A stretch of DNA of 64,000 bases from Polaribacter aquimarinus (GTDB lineage Bacteria > Bacteroidota > Bacteroidia > Flavobacteriales > Flavobacteriaceae). A program made the translations under genes and the position numbers. The notes beneath the pieces are model-generated. The model searched no databases. It had not been told where the DNA came from and saw only the letters and a program-made list of their open reading frames with translations. The stretch covers positions 62,001-126,000 of the forward strand of contig NZ_QFFG01000007.1 in assembly GCF_003129485.1 (NCBI RefSeq). The letters run 5' to 3'. Of the stretch, positions 35,820-43,682 are shown piece after piece (positions within the stretch are counted from its first letter, which is position 1; each line of letters starts with the position of its first letter).

Positions 35820-35839
35820 TTGTATATAGTACTATACAA
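35820..35839 (-). promoter_or_regulatory. Palindrome near the rho transcription start
   Basis: TTGTATA and TATACAA arms around a perfect palindrome TATAGTACTATA. It lies just inside the predicted rho transcript start and could be an operator or a leader hairpin. Confidence 0.4.
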
Positions 35840-35863
35840 TAGTTTTGTGCGGTTATTATATTA

Positions 35864-35871
35864 CAAATATA
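35864..35871 (-). promoter_or_regulatory. -7 promoter box for rho
   Basis: TATATTTG on the minus strand matches TAnnTTTG. It predicts a start near 35857 and a leader of about 114 nt. Confidence 0.55.
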
Positions 35872-35917
35872 TACTTTTTTTTTAAGTTTTTGGTTTTCTT
35901 TTTAAAAAAGAAATTTC

Positions 35918-35925
35918 TACTTTTG
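35918..35925 (+). promoter_or_regulatory. -7 promoter box for the DUF4293 gene
   Basis: TACTTTTG matches TAnnTTTG, 18 bp upstream of the ATG. Confidence 0.55.
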
Positions 35926-35943
35926 TGAATCTATTTTTTTAAG

Positions 35944-36375
35944 ATGATTCAAAGAATACAAAGTATATATTTATTATTAGCATCGGTAGTTTCTGGTGGT
36001 CTAATAATGGTATTTAATTTATGGGAAAATCTTAAAAATGAAGTTTATGCTTTGGATTTATTTTTAAGAGAATCAATTCTTTTAAATATTATTCCATTGT
36101 TATTTCTACTTTCTGCTATAGTTAGTTTAGTTGCTATTTTTTTATTTAAAAATAGAAAATTACAATTTGTAGTAGGAAGAATATCAATTTTGATAAATCT
36201 TTTTTTATTAGGATTATTGATTTATGTATCTCTAACTTTACCTGGAGAAGTTTCGATTTCCGAGAAAGGTATTGGGATGTTCTTACCAATTTTAGCTATT
36301 TTGCTTATTGTTTTGGCAAATAAAGCCATTAAAAAGGATGAAGATCTTGTAAAATCTGTAGATAGATTGCGATAA
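35944..36375 (+). CDS. DUF4293 family membrane protein
   Basis: A 143-aa protein with four predicted transmembrane helices (about 6-26, 46-68, 76-97, 108-128) and a basic C-terminal tail. The opening MIQRIQSIYLLLASVV and the four-helix layout match the DUF4293 family, which is essentially confined to Bacteroidota and has no known function. It is divergent from rho, as I recall is common for this family, which might point to shared regulation. It is a single-gene unit ending in a strong terminator. Confidence 0.82.
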   Translation: MIQRIQSIYLLLASVVSGGLIMVFNLWENLKNEVYALDLFLRESILLNIIPLLFLLSAIVSLVAIFLFKNRKLQFVVGRISILINLFLLGLLIYVSLTLPGEVSISEKGIGMFLPILAILLIVLANKAIKKDEDLVKSVDRLR

Positions 36376-36403
36376 ACTTAACATCTTAGTATATTTAGTG
36401 CGA

Positions 36404-36433
36404 AAAAAACCGAGAATTTATTCTCGGTTTTTT
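36404..36433 (+). terminator. Intrinsic terminator after the DUF4293 gene
   Basis: Stem AAACCGAGAA/TTCTCGGTTT with a 4-nt loop followed by T residues; A-rich on the left, so it may work in both directions. Confidence 0.85.
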
Positions 36434-36554
36434 ATTTCTCCATATTTTAATGAAAAAAAATAATAGTATACTTTTACAAAAAAAACTATTTTTAATACAA
36501 TCGAATATGTTTTTTTAGTTATAAGTAATTGTTTTTTAGTTTTTTACAATGTTG

Positions 36555-36598
36555 TTCTCACCATTTATGGTGATACATATCACCATAAATGGTGAGAA
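36555..36598. promoter_or_regulatory. Nested palindrome upstream of the response regulator
   Basis: Two perfect 21-bp inverted arms (36555-36575 and 36578-36598) separated by 2 bp. Each arm itself contains a smaller palindrome: TCACCAT-TT-ATGGTGA in the left arm and TCACCAT-AA-ATGGTGA in the right arm, so the site has four TCACCAT half-sites. It lies 64 bp before the response regulator ATG and is not followed by a T-run in either direction, so it is not a normal terminator. An operator for a dimeric or tetrameric protein, or a strong RNA/cruciform hairpin, are the options. The rest of the 36434-36662 gap is AT-rich with nothing else recognised. Confidence 0.7.
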
Positions 36599-36662
36599 AA
36601 AAATTTCACTAAAAATGGGGATTGTGTAATCTTTAAATGTATTCTAAATTTGTAAAGTAAAA

Positions 36663-37328
36663 ATGAAAGAAAAGATATACGTTCATGTAGCTGATGATCA
36701 TAAAATACTAATCGAAGGTATCATCGCTGTAATAAATACTGATAAAGATATAGAAATTAAAGGATATTCTTTAACAGGACAAGAGGTAATAGATTGGTTT
36801 AATCAAAACGAAAACAAGGCTGATGTTCTAATATTAGATATTACAATGCCAATGTTAGATGGTTTTCAAGTCTTAAAATATTTTAAGAAAAAAAAGATTG
36901 ATCAAAAAGTAATCATATTGTCAAGTTATGATGATCTAAAAATTGTTCAAGAGGTTTTAAACCTTGGCTGTAAAGGCTATATCTCTAAAAATAATGCTGG
37001 AGAGCATATAATTAATGCTATAAAAGCTGTAGCTAATGGAGAACAATATTTTAGTAATGATATACAAACCACATTACTAAAATCTATATCTGGACAAATG
37101 GTGCCTCAAGGAGAGTTGCCAAGCAAATATCTGTTAGAAAGTCTAACAGAGAGAGAATTAGATGTATTAAAATTAATTACTAAAGAGCATAGCACCAAAG
37201 AGATGGCAGATTTAATGAATCTTAGTGTTAATACAATAGATACATATAGAAAGAGTTTATTAAAAAAATTAAATGTAAAAAATGCAGTAGGTTTAGCAAT
37301 GTATGCAGTAAAAAACAATATAGTATAG
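36663..37328 (+). CDS. NarL/FixJ-family response regulator
   Basis: A 221-aa two-component response regulator. The receiver domain spans ~4-125, with acidic pocket DDH (11-13), phospho-acceptor D59 in LILDITMPMLDG, the switch residues in VIILSSYDD and the conserved Lys in CKGYISKN. A LuxR-type HTH (~158-215, LTERELDVLKLITKEHSTKE then MADLMNLSVNTIDTYRKSLL) binds DNA. The likely cognate kinase is encoded two genes downstream with a lipoprotein in between. The nested palindrome at 36555-36598 is a candidate autoregulatory site. Confidence 0.92.
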   Translation: MKEKIYVHVADDHKILIEGIIAVINTDKDIEIKGYSLTGQEVIDWFNQNENKADVLILDITMPMLDGFQVLKYFKKKKIDQKVIILSSYDDLKIVQEVLNLGCKGYISKNNAGEHIINAIKAVANGEQYFSNDIQTTLLKSISGQMVPQGELPSKYLLESLTERELDVLKLITKEHSTKEMADLMNLSVNTIDTYRKSLLKKLNVKNAVGLAMYAVKNNIV

Positions 37329-37334
37329 TCCTAT

Positions 37335-37470
37335 CCCCAAATAAGACTGTTTTCAGGCTTTGATTTAAATATCTTCCCCCTAAAAAGTTTGTTAACTCTA
37401 TCCCCCCAGTAAGTACACACATTGTTTTGCATACATTACTAATCTGCTAAAAAATAAATAGCCCCACCCC
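37335..37470 (+). other. Cluster of cytosine runs between response regulator and lipoprotein
   Basis: In this AT-rich 180-bp gap there are five runs of 4-6 C: 37335-37338, 37376-37380, 37402-37407, 37462-37465 and 37467-37470. Several sit in a common TATCCCC or CTTCCCCC context. No hairpin or promoter box explains them. Confidence 0.35.
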
Positions 37471-37508
37471 TAGTTAACCTAAATTAATATTATTAAACAT
37501 TATTACCC

Positions 37509-38201
37509 ATGAAAAATTTAAACTTACTAGTTTTAGTTGCGTCAATCACATTTGTATTTTCTTCTTGTTCATCAAATGAAACGATTCTTCCAGAAGAGCA
37601 ATCTTTAGATTTATTAAAAACATATACCATAAAAAGAGACGCTAGTGGTGCGTATTCTCTTGATTTTGATTTAAATAATGGTGGTAAAGCAGAAAAAGTT
37701 TTAAATACAGAAACAAAAACTAATCAAATTTATTTATATTCGTCAGATGATCAGTCATCTAGTAGAGTAACCCAAGATCTTACAATTGAAGGAACTCAGT
37801 TAAAAGTAGGTTTTGTAGATACCACATCAGACAAATTACCACAAATTATGATTACTGATGACAATCCTAAATTATTAAGTAAAAATAACAACAAAAAACT
37901 TAATGATTATAGTATTACAAGTAACGGAGATGGAACTTATAGTTTAGATTTTAACGTTAAACGTAATGTAAAAGTTGACTTTGTGTATAATAATGAGTTA
38001 AGCGTTTATGAAGTTCATTTAGAAGATGGTAAAAGTAAAAGTACGAGTTTTACTAGAGTTTTAGAAAATGAAGATGGTAAGCCATTAAAAGTAGATTTTG
38101 TAAATCACAATAGAAATTCAAATAAAGGAGAAGAATCATTAGCATATTCAATTATAAGAAAGCCAAAAGTAACGGTAGGCGAAGGTTCAATATCATTATA
38201 A
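37509..38201 (+). CDS. Lipoprotein with internal duplication, inside a two-component locus
   Basis: A 230-aa protein with a lipoprotein signal (FVFSSC, Cys at residue 19). The mature part holds two similar ~70-residue units: YTIKRDASGAYSLDFDLNNG...LKVGFVD (about 39-108) and YSITSNGDGTYSLDFNVKRN...LKVDFVN (about 136-200). Each begins with a Y-[ST]-I-x-G-x-YSLDF block and ends LKV-x-FV. I recognise no named domain. Its position between the response regulator and the kinase suggests a sensor accessory or a regulated surface product; which of these is unknown. Confidence 0.75.
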   Translation: MKNLNLLVLVASITFVFSSCSSNETILPEEQSLDLLKTYTIKRDASGAYSLDFDLNNGGKAEKVLNTETKTNQIYLYSSDDQSSSRVTQDLTIEGTQLKVGFVDTTSDKLPQIMITDDNPKLLSKNNNKKLNDYSITSNGDGTYSLDFNVKRNVKVDFVYNNELSVYEVHLEDGKSKSTSFTRVLENEDGKPLKVDFVNHNRNSNKGEESLAYSIIRKPKVTVGEGSISL

Positions 38202-38225
38202 TTATTTAGTTTAAAATATAATTTT

Positions 38226-40007
38226 TTGGGTAGGAAATATAAATTAATATACTTTTATCTTTTTTGTATAATTTTTTCCCTAACATACAATAAAATTTAT
38301 CCTAATATAATAGAAGAGGTTTCAATTAAAGAAACTTCTTCTATTTTTGTCATAGAAAAAGATTCAATCTTTAAAAAAAGATATCAGGAATTATTAAGGA
38401 AAAGTAAAGAGAAAAAGTACATAGAGGCTTTAAATGAGGCTTTATTATTTTATGATGAAATAAAAGATAAAGAGTCTCTAAATCTAGTTGTGATTCTAAT
38501 TGCAGATATTTATGATAAAACCAATGATCATAGAAAATCCTTGAAATATTATAAAGAATCTCTCTCATTACTTGAAACAAATAACTTAGATGAAAGTGAT
38601 ACTAAGCTATTTTCGAACAAATTATATGCTAAAACATTACTAAGTATAGGAGGCCAATACCAAAAATTATTTATTAAAGATAGCGCAAAGTATTTTTATT
38701 CAAAACTTGAGAATATTCCATCTTTCAATAAAGAAATTTTAAATCTTAAAGCAATATCATTTGGAAATTTATCTGGGATTTATGCCCAAGATTCACTTTT
38801 TGAGAAGGCAAAAGAATATGCAAATAGAGCTATAATTATTCATAAAGATAGGAATGATAAAGTAAACCAAGCCAGTGCAATAAATAATTTAGCTAATATA
38901 TACTTAGGTTTAGAAGACTTTAATCATGCAAAAAAGTTATATCTAGAAGGTGTTGAATTGATAAAAAATGATAACAGCCCAAATGCTGTTAGGTTTAAAG
39001 CTAGTTTATATTATAATTTGGCTTGGGCAATGAGAAATTTAAAAGATTATAAAGCCTATGATTTTCAAGAGTTATCCTATGAGATTGAAGATGGTATGAG
39101 AGATAAGGAAATAAGGCGAATGATAGAGACAGTGACTGCAAAGAATAATGTTAGAAACGTAAAAAGAGAAGAAGAAAACAAAAGATTAAAAGCTCAAAGG
39201 ACATTTTGGGTTTTTGGTATTGGAGGTTTAATTATAATTATTTCATTACTCTATTGGGTGAATTTTTATAAACTAAAACAAAAAAATTTAGGATTAGAGT
39301 TATCTCAAACTCAATTAATTCAAAATCAAAAAATAGAAAAAATAAAATCAGATTCTCAAATCAGAATTCTAAATGCTACTATAGATGGTAAAGAATCTGA
39401 AAGAAAACAAATAGCAGAAACTTTACACGATAGTGTTAGTGCCCTTTTATCTTCTGCTAACTTGCATTTACAAGCCACTAAAGGTCAATTTAATGGCGAA
39501 ACACCTTTAGAAATTGATAAAACTCGACAAATTATAACTGAAGCATCTCAAAAAATTAGAGATTTGTCACATACATTAATTTCTTCTGTGTTATTAAAAT
39601 TTGGTTTAGAATTTGCAATAAAAGACATGGCAAATAAATATTCTAATTCTCAAATAGAGTTTAAAACTGAAATTGGAAAAATTAAAAGATACCAACAAAG
39701 TTTCGAAATTAAAGTCTATAATATTATTCAAGAATTTGTAAATAATATTCTAAAACACAGTAATGCTAAAAATGCTACGATAATATTAGAAGAGAAAAAC
39801 GATAGGCTATATTTAAAAATTATTGATGATGGTGTAGGTTTTGATAAAACAAAAATTACTGAGAAAGATGGTTTAGGAATTAATCAAATTGATGCCAGAA
39901 TTCAAATGATGAAAGGGCATTTCTTTATAGATTCTGGAGAAAATAAAGGAACAACTATTGATGTAGAATTGCCAGTTTTAAGAAAAGAAACAACTAACCA
40001 CGTTTAG
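38226..40007 (+). CDS. TPR-containing sensor histidine kinase (HisKA_3 type)
   Basis: A 593-aa kinase. The only in-frame start before the signal-like N-terminus is TTG at 38226, giving a hydrophobic segment YLFCIIFSLTYN that exports the sensor region. Residues ~75-290 are TPR helix pairs (periplasmic sensor); one transmembrane helix lies at ~326-347; a coiled coil follows (~350-385). The HisKA_3 H-box is SERKQIAETLHDSVSALLSS with phospho-acceptor H401, and the HATPase has NNILKHSNA, DDGVGF and GLGINQIDAR. This pairs with NarL-type regulators such as the one upstream. The stop overlaps the convergent phosphodiesterase gene by 14 bp. Confidence 0.9.
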   Translation: MGRKYKLIYFYLFCIIFSLTYNKIYPNIIEEVSIKETSSIFVIEKDSIFKKRYQELLRKSKEKKYIEALNEALLFYDEIKDKESLNLVVILIADIYDKTNDHRKSLKYYKESLSLLETNNLDESDTKLFSNKLYAKTLLSIGGQYQKLFIKDSAKYFYSKLENIPSFNKEILNLKAISFGNLSGIYAQDSLFEKAKEYANRAIIIHKDRNDKVNQASAINNLANIYLGLEDFNHAKKLYLEGVELIKNDNSPNAVRFKASLYYNLAWAMRNLKDYKAYDFQELSYEIEDGMRDKEIRRMIETVTAKNNVRNVKREEENKRLKAQRTFWVFGIGGLIIIISLLYWVNFYKLKQKNLGLELSQTQLIQNQKIEKIKSDSQIRILNATIDGKESERKQIAETLHDSVSALLSSANLHLQATKGQFNGETPLEIDKTRQIITEASQKIRDLSHTLISSVLLKFGLEFAIKDMANKYSNSQIEFKTEIGKIKRYQQSFEIKVYNIIQEFVNNILKHSNAKNATIILEEKNDRLYLKIIDDGVGFDKTKITEKDGLGINQIDARIQMMKGHFFIDSGENKGTTIDVELPVLRKETTNHV

Positions 40008-40491
40008 CTAATTCTATAATTTCTAAATTCTTGATTTCTCCATTATCAAGATAAAAACGAAGCATTGTTCTTATTTTATGAAATCCATGGTTTCCTGCTG
40101 CACCTGGATTTAAATGCAACAAATTTAATTTTTTATCATACTGGATTTTTAAAATATGAGAATGTCCTGAGATAAATAGTTTTGGCGGATTCAATTTGAT
40201 TTCCTCTCGTATTCTAGGGTAATATTTATTGGGGTAACCACCTATATGTGTCATCCAAACAGCAACATTTTCTAATTCAAATTTTTGATCTAATGGAAAT
40301 TCTCTACGAGCATCCTTATCATCAATATTTCCAAAAACCCCTCGCAAAGGTTTTAACTTTTTTATATGATCTGTAACATCGAGATTACCAATATCTCCGG
40401 CATGCCAAACTTCATCGGCTTGTTTTACAAACTTTAATATTTGATCATCAATATAACCATGAGTGTCTGATAATAATAATATTTTATTCAT
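39994..40491 (-). CDS. YfcE/MJ0936-family metallophosphoesterase
   Basis: A 165-aa calcineurin-like phosphodiesterase. Metal-binding motifs are LLSDTHG (6-12), HAGDIG (30-35), GNID (54-57), THIGG and the GHSH (about 118-121) plus NPGA. Relatives hydrolyse small phosphodiesters in the cytoplasm; the physiological substrate is not known. Length is normal. It is convergent with the histidine kinase gene, sharing 14 bp at the 3' ends, and divergent from truA. Confidence 0.88.
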   Translation of the reverse strand: MNKILLLSDTHGYIDDQILKFVKQADEVWHAGDIGNLDVTDHIKKLKPLRGVFGNIDDKDARREFPLDQKFELENVAVWMTHIGGYPNKYYPRIREEIKLNPPKLFISGHSHILKIQYDKKLNLLHLNPGAAGNHGFHKIRTMLRFYLDNGEIKNLEIIELAKRG

Positions 40492-40561
40492 AAAAAGAAA
40501 TAGTAAGAAAAGTTTAACGTCTCTAAGTGATTCAAAAGTAACGATAACAAAATAAATTCCG

Positions 40562-40569
40562 TAATTTTG
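40562..40569 (+). promoter_or_regulatory. -7 promoter box for truA
   Basis: TAATTTTG matches TAnnTTTG. The TTG inside it is the apparent first start of the longest frame, so translation must begin further downstream. Confidence 0.6.
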
Positions 40570-40590
40570 AAGTCTTCAAAAACGTATTTC

Positions 40591-41316
40591 TTGAGGTATT
40601 TTATAGAACTTTCTTATAATGGAAAAAATTATCATGGTTGGCAGATTCAACCAGATGTAGTTTCTGTACAAGAAAAAGTAAATCACGCAGTAAGTACAAT
40701 TACTCAACAAAAGATTGAAGTTGTTGGAGCAGGAAGAACAGACACTGGTGTTCATGCATCCCAAATGTTTGCGCATTTTGATATAGAGAAAGAATTAATA
40801 GGTGATGTCCCTCATAAATTAAATTCTTTGTTGCCAAGAGATATTGTTGTTTATAATGTTTTTCAAGTTAATGATGAAAAACATGCTCGGTTTGATGCAA
40901 TAAGCAGAAGCTATGAGTATAAAATCTGGTTAGGTAGAAATCCTTTTTTGTTGGATTTTTCTTGGCAAATTCATTCTCAAAAAATAGATATTGATTTGAT
41001 GAATGATGCAGCTAAATTATTGTTAGAATTTACAGATTTTCAAACATTTTCTAAAGTAAAAACAGATGTCTATACTTATAATTGTGACATTACTGAAGCA
41101 GTCTGGAAACAGAAAGGAAACGAACTTACTTTTCATATCACAGCCAATCGTTTTTTAAGAAATATGGTAAGAGCCATTGTAGGTACTTTAATTGATGTTG
41201 GTTTAGAGAGAATTGATAAAGAGAATTTTAGAAAAATTATAGAGAGTAAAAATAGAAGCAATGCAGGATTATCAGTCCCAGCAAAAGGTTTATTTTTAAC
41301 AAACATAAAATATTAA
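40591..41316 (+). CDS. truA: tRNA pseudouridine(38-40) synthase
   Basis: A 241-aa enzyme that makes pseudouridine at positions 38-40 of tRNA anticodon arms. The catalytic Asp is D51 in VGAGRTDTGVHASQ; FLRNMVRAIVGTLIDVG is the conserved C-terminal helix. The frame is open to a TTG at 40567, but that codon is part of the -7 box at 40562-40569; the TTG at 40591 gives MRYFIELSYNGKNYHGWQ, the canonical TruA N-terminus, and is chosen. The ABC exporter gene follows after 3 bp. Confidence 0.93.
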   Translation: MRYFIELSYNGKNYHGWQIQPDVVSVQEKVNHAVSTITQQKIEVVGAGRTDTGVHASQMFAHFDIEKELIGDVPHKLNSLLPRDIVVYNVFQVNDEKHARFDAISRSYEYKIWLGRNPFLLDFSWQIHSQKIDIDLMNDAAKLLLEFTDFQTFSKVKTDVYTYNCDITEAVWKQKGNELTFHITANRFLRNMVRAIVGTLIDVGLERIDKENFRKIIESKNRSNAGLSVPAKGLFLTNIKY

Positions 41317-41319
41317 ATT

Positions 41320-43086
41320 TTGGCAGATAAAACAGGTAAAGCTTTTGATTTACAGATTTTTTTAAGATTGATGGCTTTTGCAAAACGCTATAAACTTAAC
41401 TTTTTTATTGCATCGGCATCTACCATCTTATTAGCATGTGTTTCTTTACTAAACCCTTATTTAATAAAAGAAACAGTAGATAAATATATTACAGAAAAAG
41501 ATTCCCAAGGGCTCATCAATAATATTTTATTGATGTTTGGAGTCATTTTGTTGGAGGTTTTATTGCGCTTTACATTTATATATTTTGCAAATTGGGTTGG
41601 ACAACACATTATAAGAGATATTAGAGCAAAAATATTTAGACATATTTTACAATTTAAAATGTCTTATTTTGATAAGAACTCTGTTGGTAAATTAGTTACA
41701 AGAGTGGTTTCTGATATCGAAACTATTGCTGCTTTTTTTAGTAGCGGTGTTTTTACCATTGTTAGTGATGTTTTGCAAATGTTTGCAGTTGCAGTATTAA
41801 TGTTTTATTTTAATTGGAAACTAGCATTAATAGCATTAGCAGTTTTACCAATTTTAATTTATGCCACAAGAGTATTTCAACAAGCCATAAAAGCAACTTT
41901 TCAAGAAGTTAGAAATCAGGTAGCCAATTTAAATGGTTTTGTACAAGAAAGAGTTACAGGTATGAAAATTGTACAACTCTTTAATAGAGAAAAAATAGAG
42001 TATAATAACTTTATGAACATTAATAATAAGCATAAACAAGCTTATATAAAAACCATATGGTATTTCTCAATTTTCTTTCCAATAGCAGAAATTTTATCAT
42101 CAATAGGTATTGGGTTAATTGTTTGGTTTGGTAGTAAACAAATTATTGGAGGTGAAGTTCCCGGTCCAGGAACAGTTATGGCATTTGTACAAATGGCACA
42201 AATGCTATTTAGACCTTTACGTCAGATTGCAGATAAATTCAATCAGTTACAAATGGGCATTGTTTCTGGAGAACGTGTTTTTAAAGTGATGGATACCCAA
42301 AGTAGTATTGTTAAAAACGGGACAATAAGAGCAGAAAATCTAAAAGGGAATATTTCTTTTAAAGATGTAAGATTTAGTTATGTTGAAAATGAAGAAGTTT
42401 TAAAAGGAATTTCTTTGGATGTAAAAAAAGGACAAACAATTGCTATTGTTGGTGCAACAGGAGCAGGTAAATCTACTATTATCAATCTAATCAATCGTTT
42501 TTATGAAATTGACAGCGGGATAATCTGTGTAGATGATATTCCTATCAATAAGTATACTTTAGAAAGTTTAAGAAATCAAGTTGCAGTTGTTTTACAAGAT
42601 GTGTTTTTGTTTTCAGATTCTATTTTTAACAATATCACTTTAAAAGACAAAAACATTACTTTAGAAGAAGTTGAGAAAGCAGCAAAACAAATTGGAATTC
42701 ATGATTTTATAATGACACTTCCAGATGGATATCAATATAATGTAAAAGAAAGAGGAGCAATGTTATCTTCAGGCCAAAGACAATTAATTGCTTTTTTAAG
42801 AGCCTATGTAAGCAAACCTAGTATTTTAATTTTAGATGAAGCCACTTCATCTGTAGATGCTAATGCAGAACAAATGATTCAGTATGCCACAGAAACGATT
42901 ACAAAAGACAGAACATCAATTGTTATTGCGCATAGGTTAGCAACCATAAAGCAAGCAGATAAAATTATAGTAATGGATAAAGGCTTAATTGTAGAGGAAG
43001 GAACACATACACAATTGTTAGAAAAAGAAAATGGCTACTATAAAAATCTGTATGATAAACAATTTAGCTTAGAGGTCACGTCTTAA
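41320..43086 (+). CDS. ABC-type exporter, fused permease-ATPase (MsbA-like)
   Basis: A 588-aa half-transporter working as a homodimer in the inner membrane. Six transmembrane helices (~20-310) precede the nucleotide-binding domain, with Walker A GATGAGKST (378-386), signature LSSGQRQ, Walker B ILILDEATSS (Asp 506) and H-loop IAHRLAT. The family exports lipids, lipid A-core or drugs; MsbA-like lipid flipping is plausible but undetermined. The start is TTG at 41320, 3 bp after truA; the next Met is at residue 18. A hairpin at 43113-43132 follows. Confidence 0.9.
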   Translation: MADKTGKAFDLQIFLRLMAFAKRYKLNFFIASASTILLACVSLLNPYLIKETVDKYITEKDSQGLINNILLMFGVILLEVLLRFTFIYFANWVGQHIIRDIRAKIFRHILQFKMSYFDKNSVGKLVTRVVSDIETIAAFFSSGVFTIVSDVLQMFAVAVLMFYFNWKLALIALAVLPILIYATRVFQQAIKATFQEVRNQVANLNGFVQERVTGMKIVQLFNREKIEYNNFMNINNKHKQAYIKTIWYFSIFFPIAEILSSIGIGLIVWFGSKQIIGGEVPGPGTVMAFVQMAQMLFRPLRQIADKFNQLQMGIVSGERVFKVMDTQSSIVKNGTIRAENLKGNISFKDVRFSYVENEEVLKGISLDVKKGQTIAIVGATGAGKSTIINLINRFYEIDSGIICVDDIPINKYTLESLRNQVAVVLQDVFLFSDSIFNNITLKDKNITLEEVEKAAKQIGIHDFIMTLPDGYQYNVKERGAMLSSGQRQLIAFLRAYVSKPSILILDEATSSVDANAEQMIQYATETITKDRTSIVIAHRLATIKQADKIIVMDKGLIVEEGTHTQLLEKENGYYKNLYDKQFSLEVTS

Positions 43087-43112
43087 CTTATCTATTGTTT
43101 GTGTTAGCTTAT

Positions 43113-43132
43113 CTAACTAATTTATTAGTTAG
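43113..43132 (+). terminator. Probable terminator after the ABC exporter gene
   Basis: A perfect 8-bp stem CTAACTAA/TTAGTTAG with a TTTA loop, followed after a few bases by a T-run. The stem is AT-rich, so strength is uncertain. Confidence 0.5.
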
Positions 43133-43203
43133 TCTATATTTTTTGATTTATAGTCTTAAGTTTTTATAATTTTACTTTTCAAATAAACAGTAAATCAAAA
43201 AAG

Positions 43204-43626
43204 ATGAAAAAAATTGTATTATCAGTTTTAGTAATTAGTGCATTAGTTTTTACTTCTTGTAAATCTGAAAAGAAAGAAGTTAAAGAACTAGAAAAAGAAG
43301 TTGTAAAAACTGAAAAAGTAGTAAAGAAAGAGGTTAAAGAAGTAGTTGAAGAGACAAAAAAAGATTTAACTTCTGCTATTGAGGGAATTACAATTCCTAA
43401 CTTTTCTAATGAATCAGTTACTAAAAATTTAGTTGATTACGCCCAATATGCAAAAAACTATATTGATGCAAAAGGAAACATTGCTAAAATTAAAGGAATG
43501 ACTGCACAAGGAGCTACTTTATTAATACAAGGAAAAGAATTAGCGTCTAAATTAGATACAAGTGAATTGACAAAATATAAATCTGTATTGTCTGAAATTC
43601 AATCTAAAATGGCGTCTTCTAACTAA
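43204..43626 (+). CDS. Lys/Glu-rich lipoprotein
   Basis: A 140-aa lipoprotein (signal ends LVFTSC, Cys near 19). Residues ~20-60 are a highly charged coiled-coil-like stretch of alternating Lys and Glu (KEVKELEKEVVKTEKVVKKE). The C-terminal ~70 residues are a helical region (TKNLVDYAQYAKNYIDAKGN onward) with no recognised domain. It is a single-gene unit ending in a strong terminator. Function unknown. Confidence 0.75.
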   Translation: MKKIVLSVLVISALVFTSCKSEKKEVKELEKEVVKTEKVVKKEVKEVVEETKKDLTSAIEGITIPNFSNESVTKNLVDYAQYAKNYIDAKGNIAKIKGMTAQGATLLIQGKELASKLDTSELTKYKSVLSEIQSKMASSN

Positions 43627-43647
43627 TTAGAAAAATTACGAAATTTA

Positions 43648-43682
43648 AAAAGGTTCTCTAATTTGGAGAACCTTTTGTTTTT
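43648..43682. terminator. Terminator between the lipoprotein gene and cdaA
   Basis: An 11-bp stem AAAAGGTTCTC/GAGAACCTTTT with a 7-nt loop followed by TTTT-rich sequence; convergent genes may share it. Confidence 0.8.
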
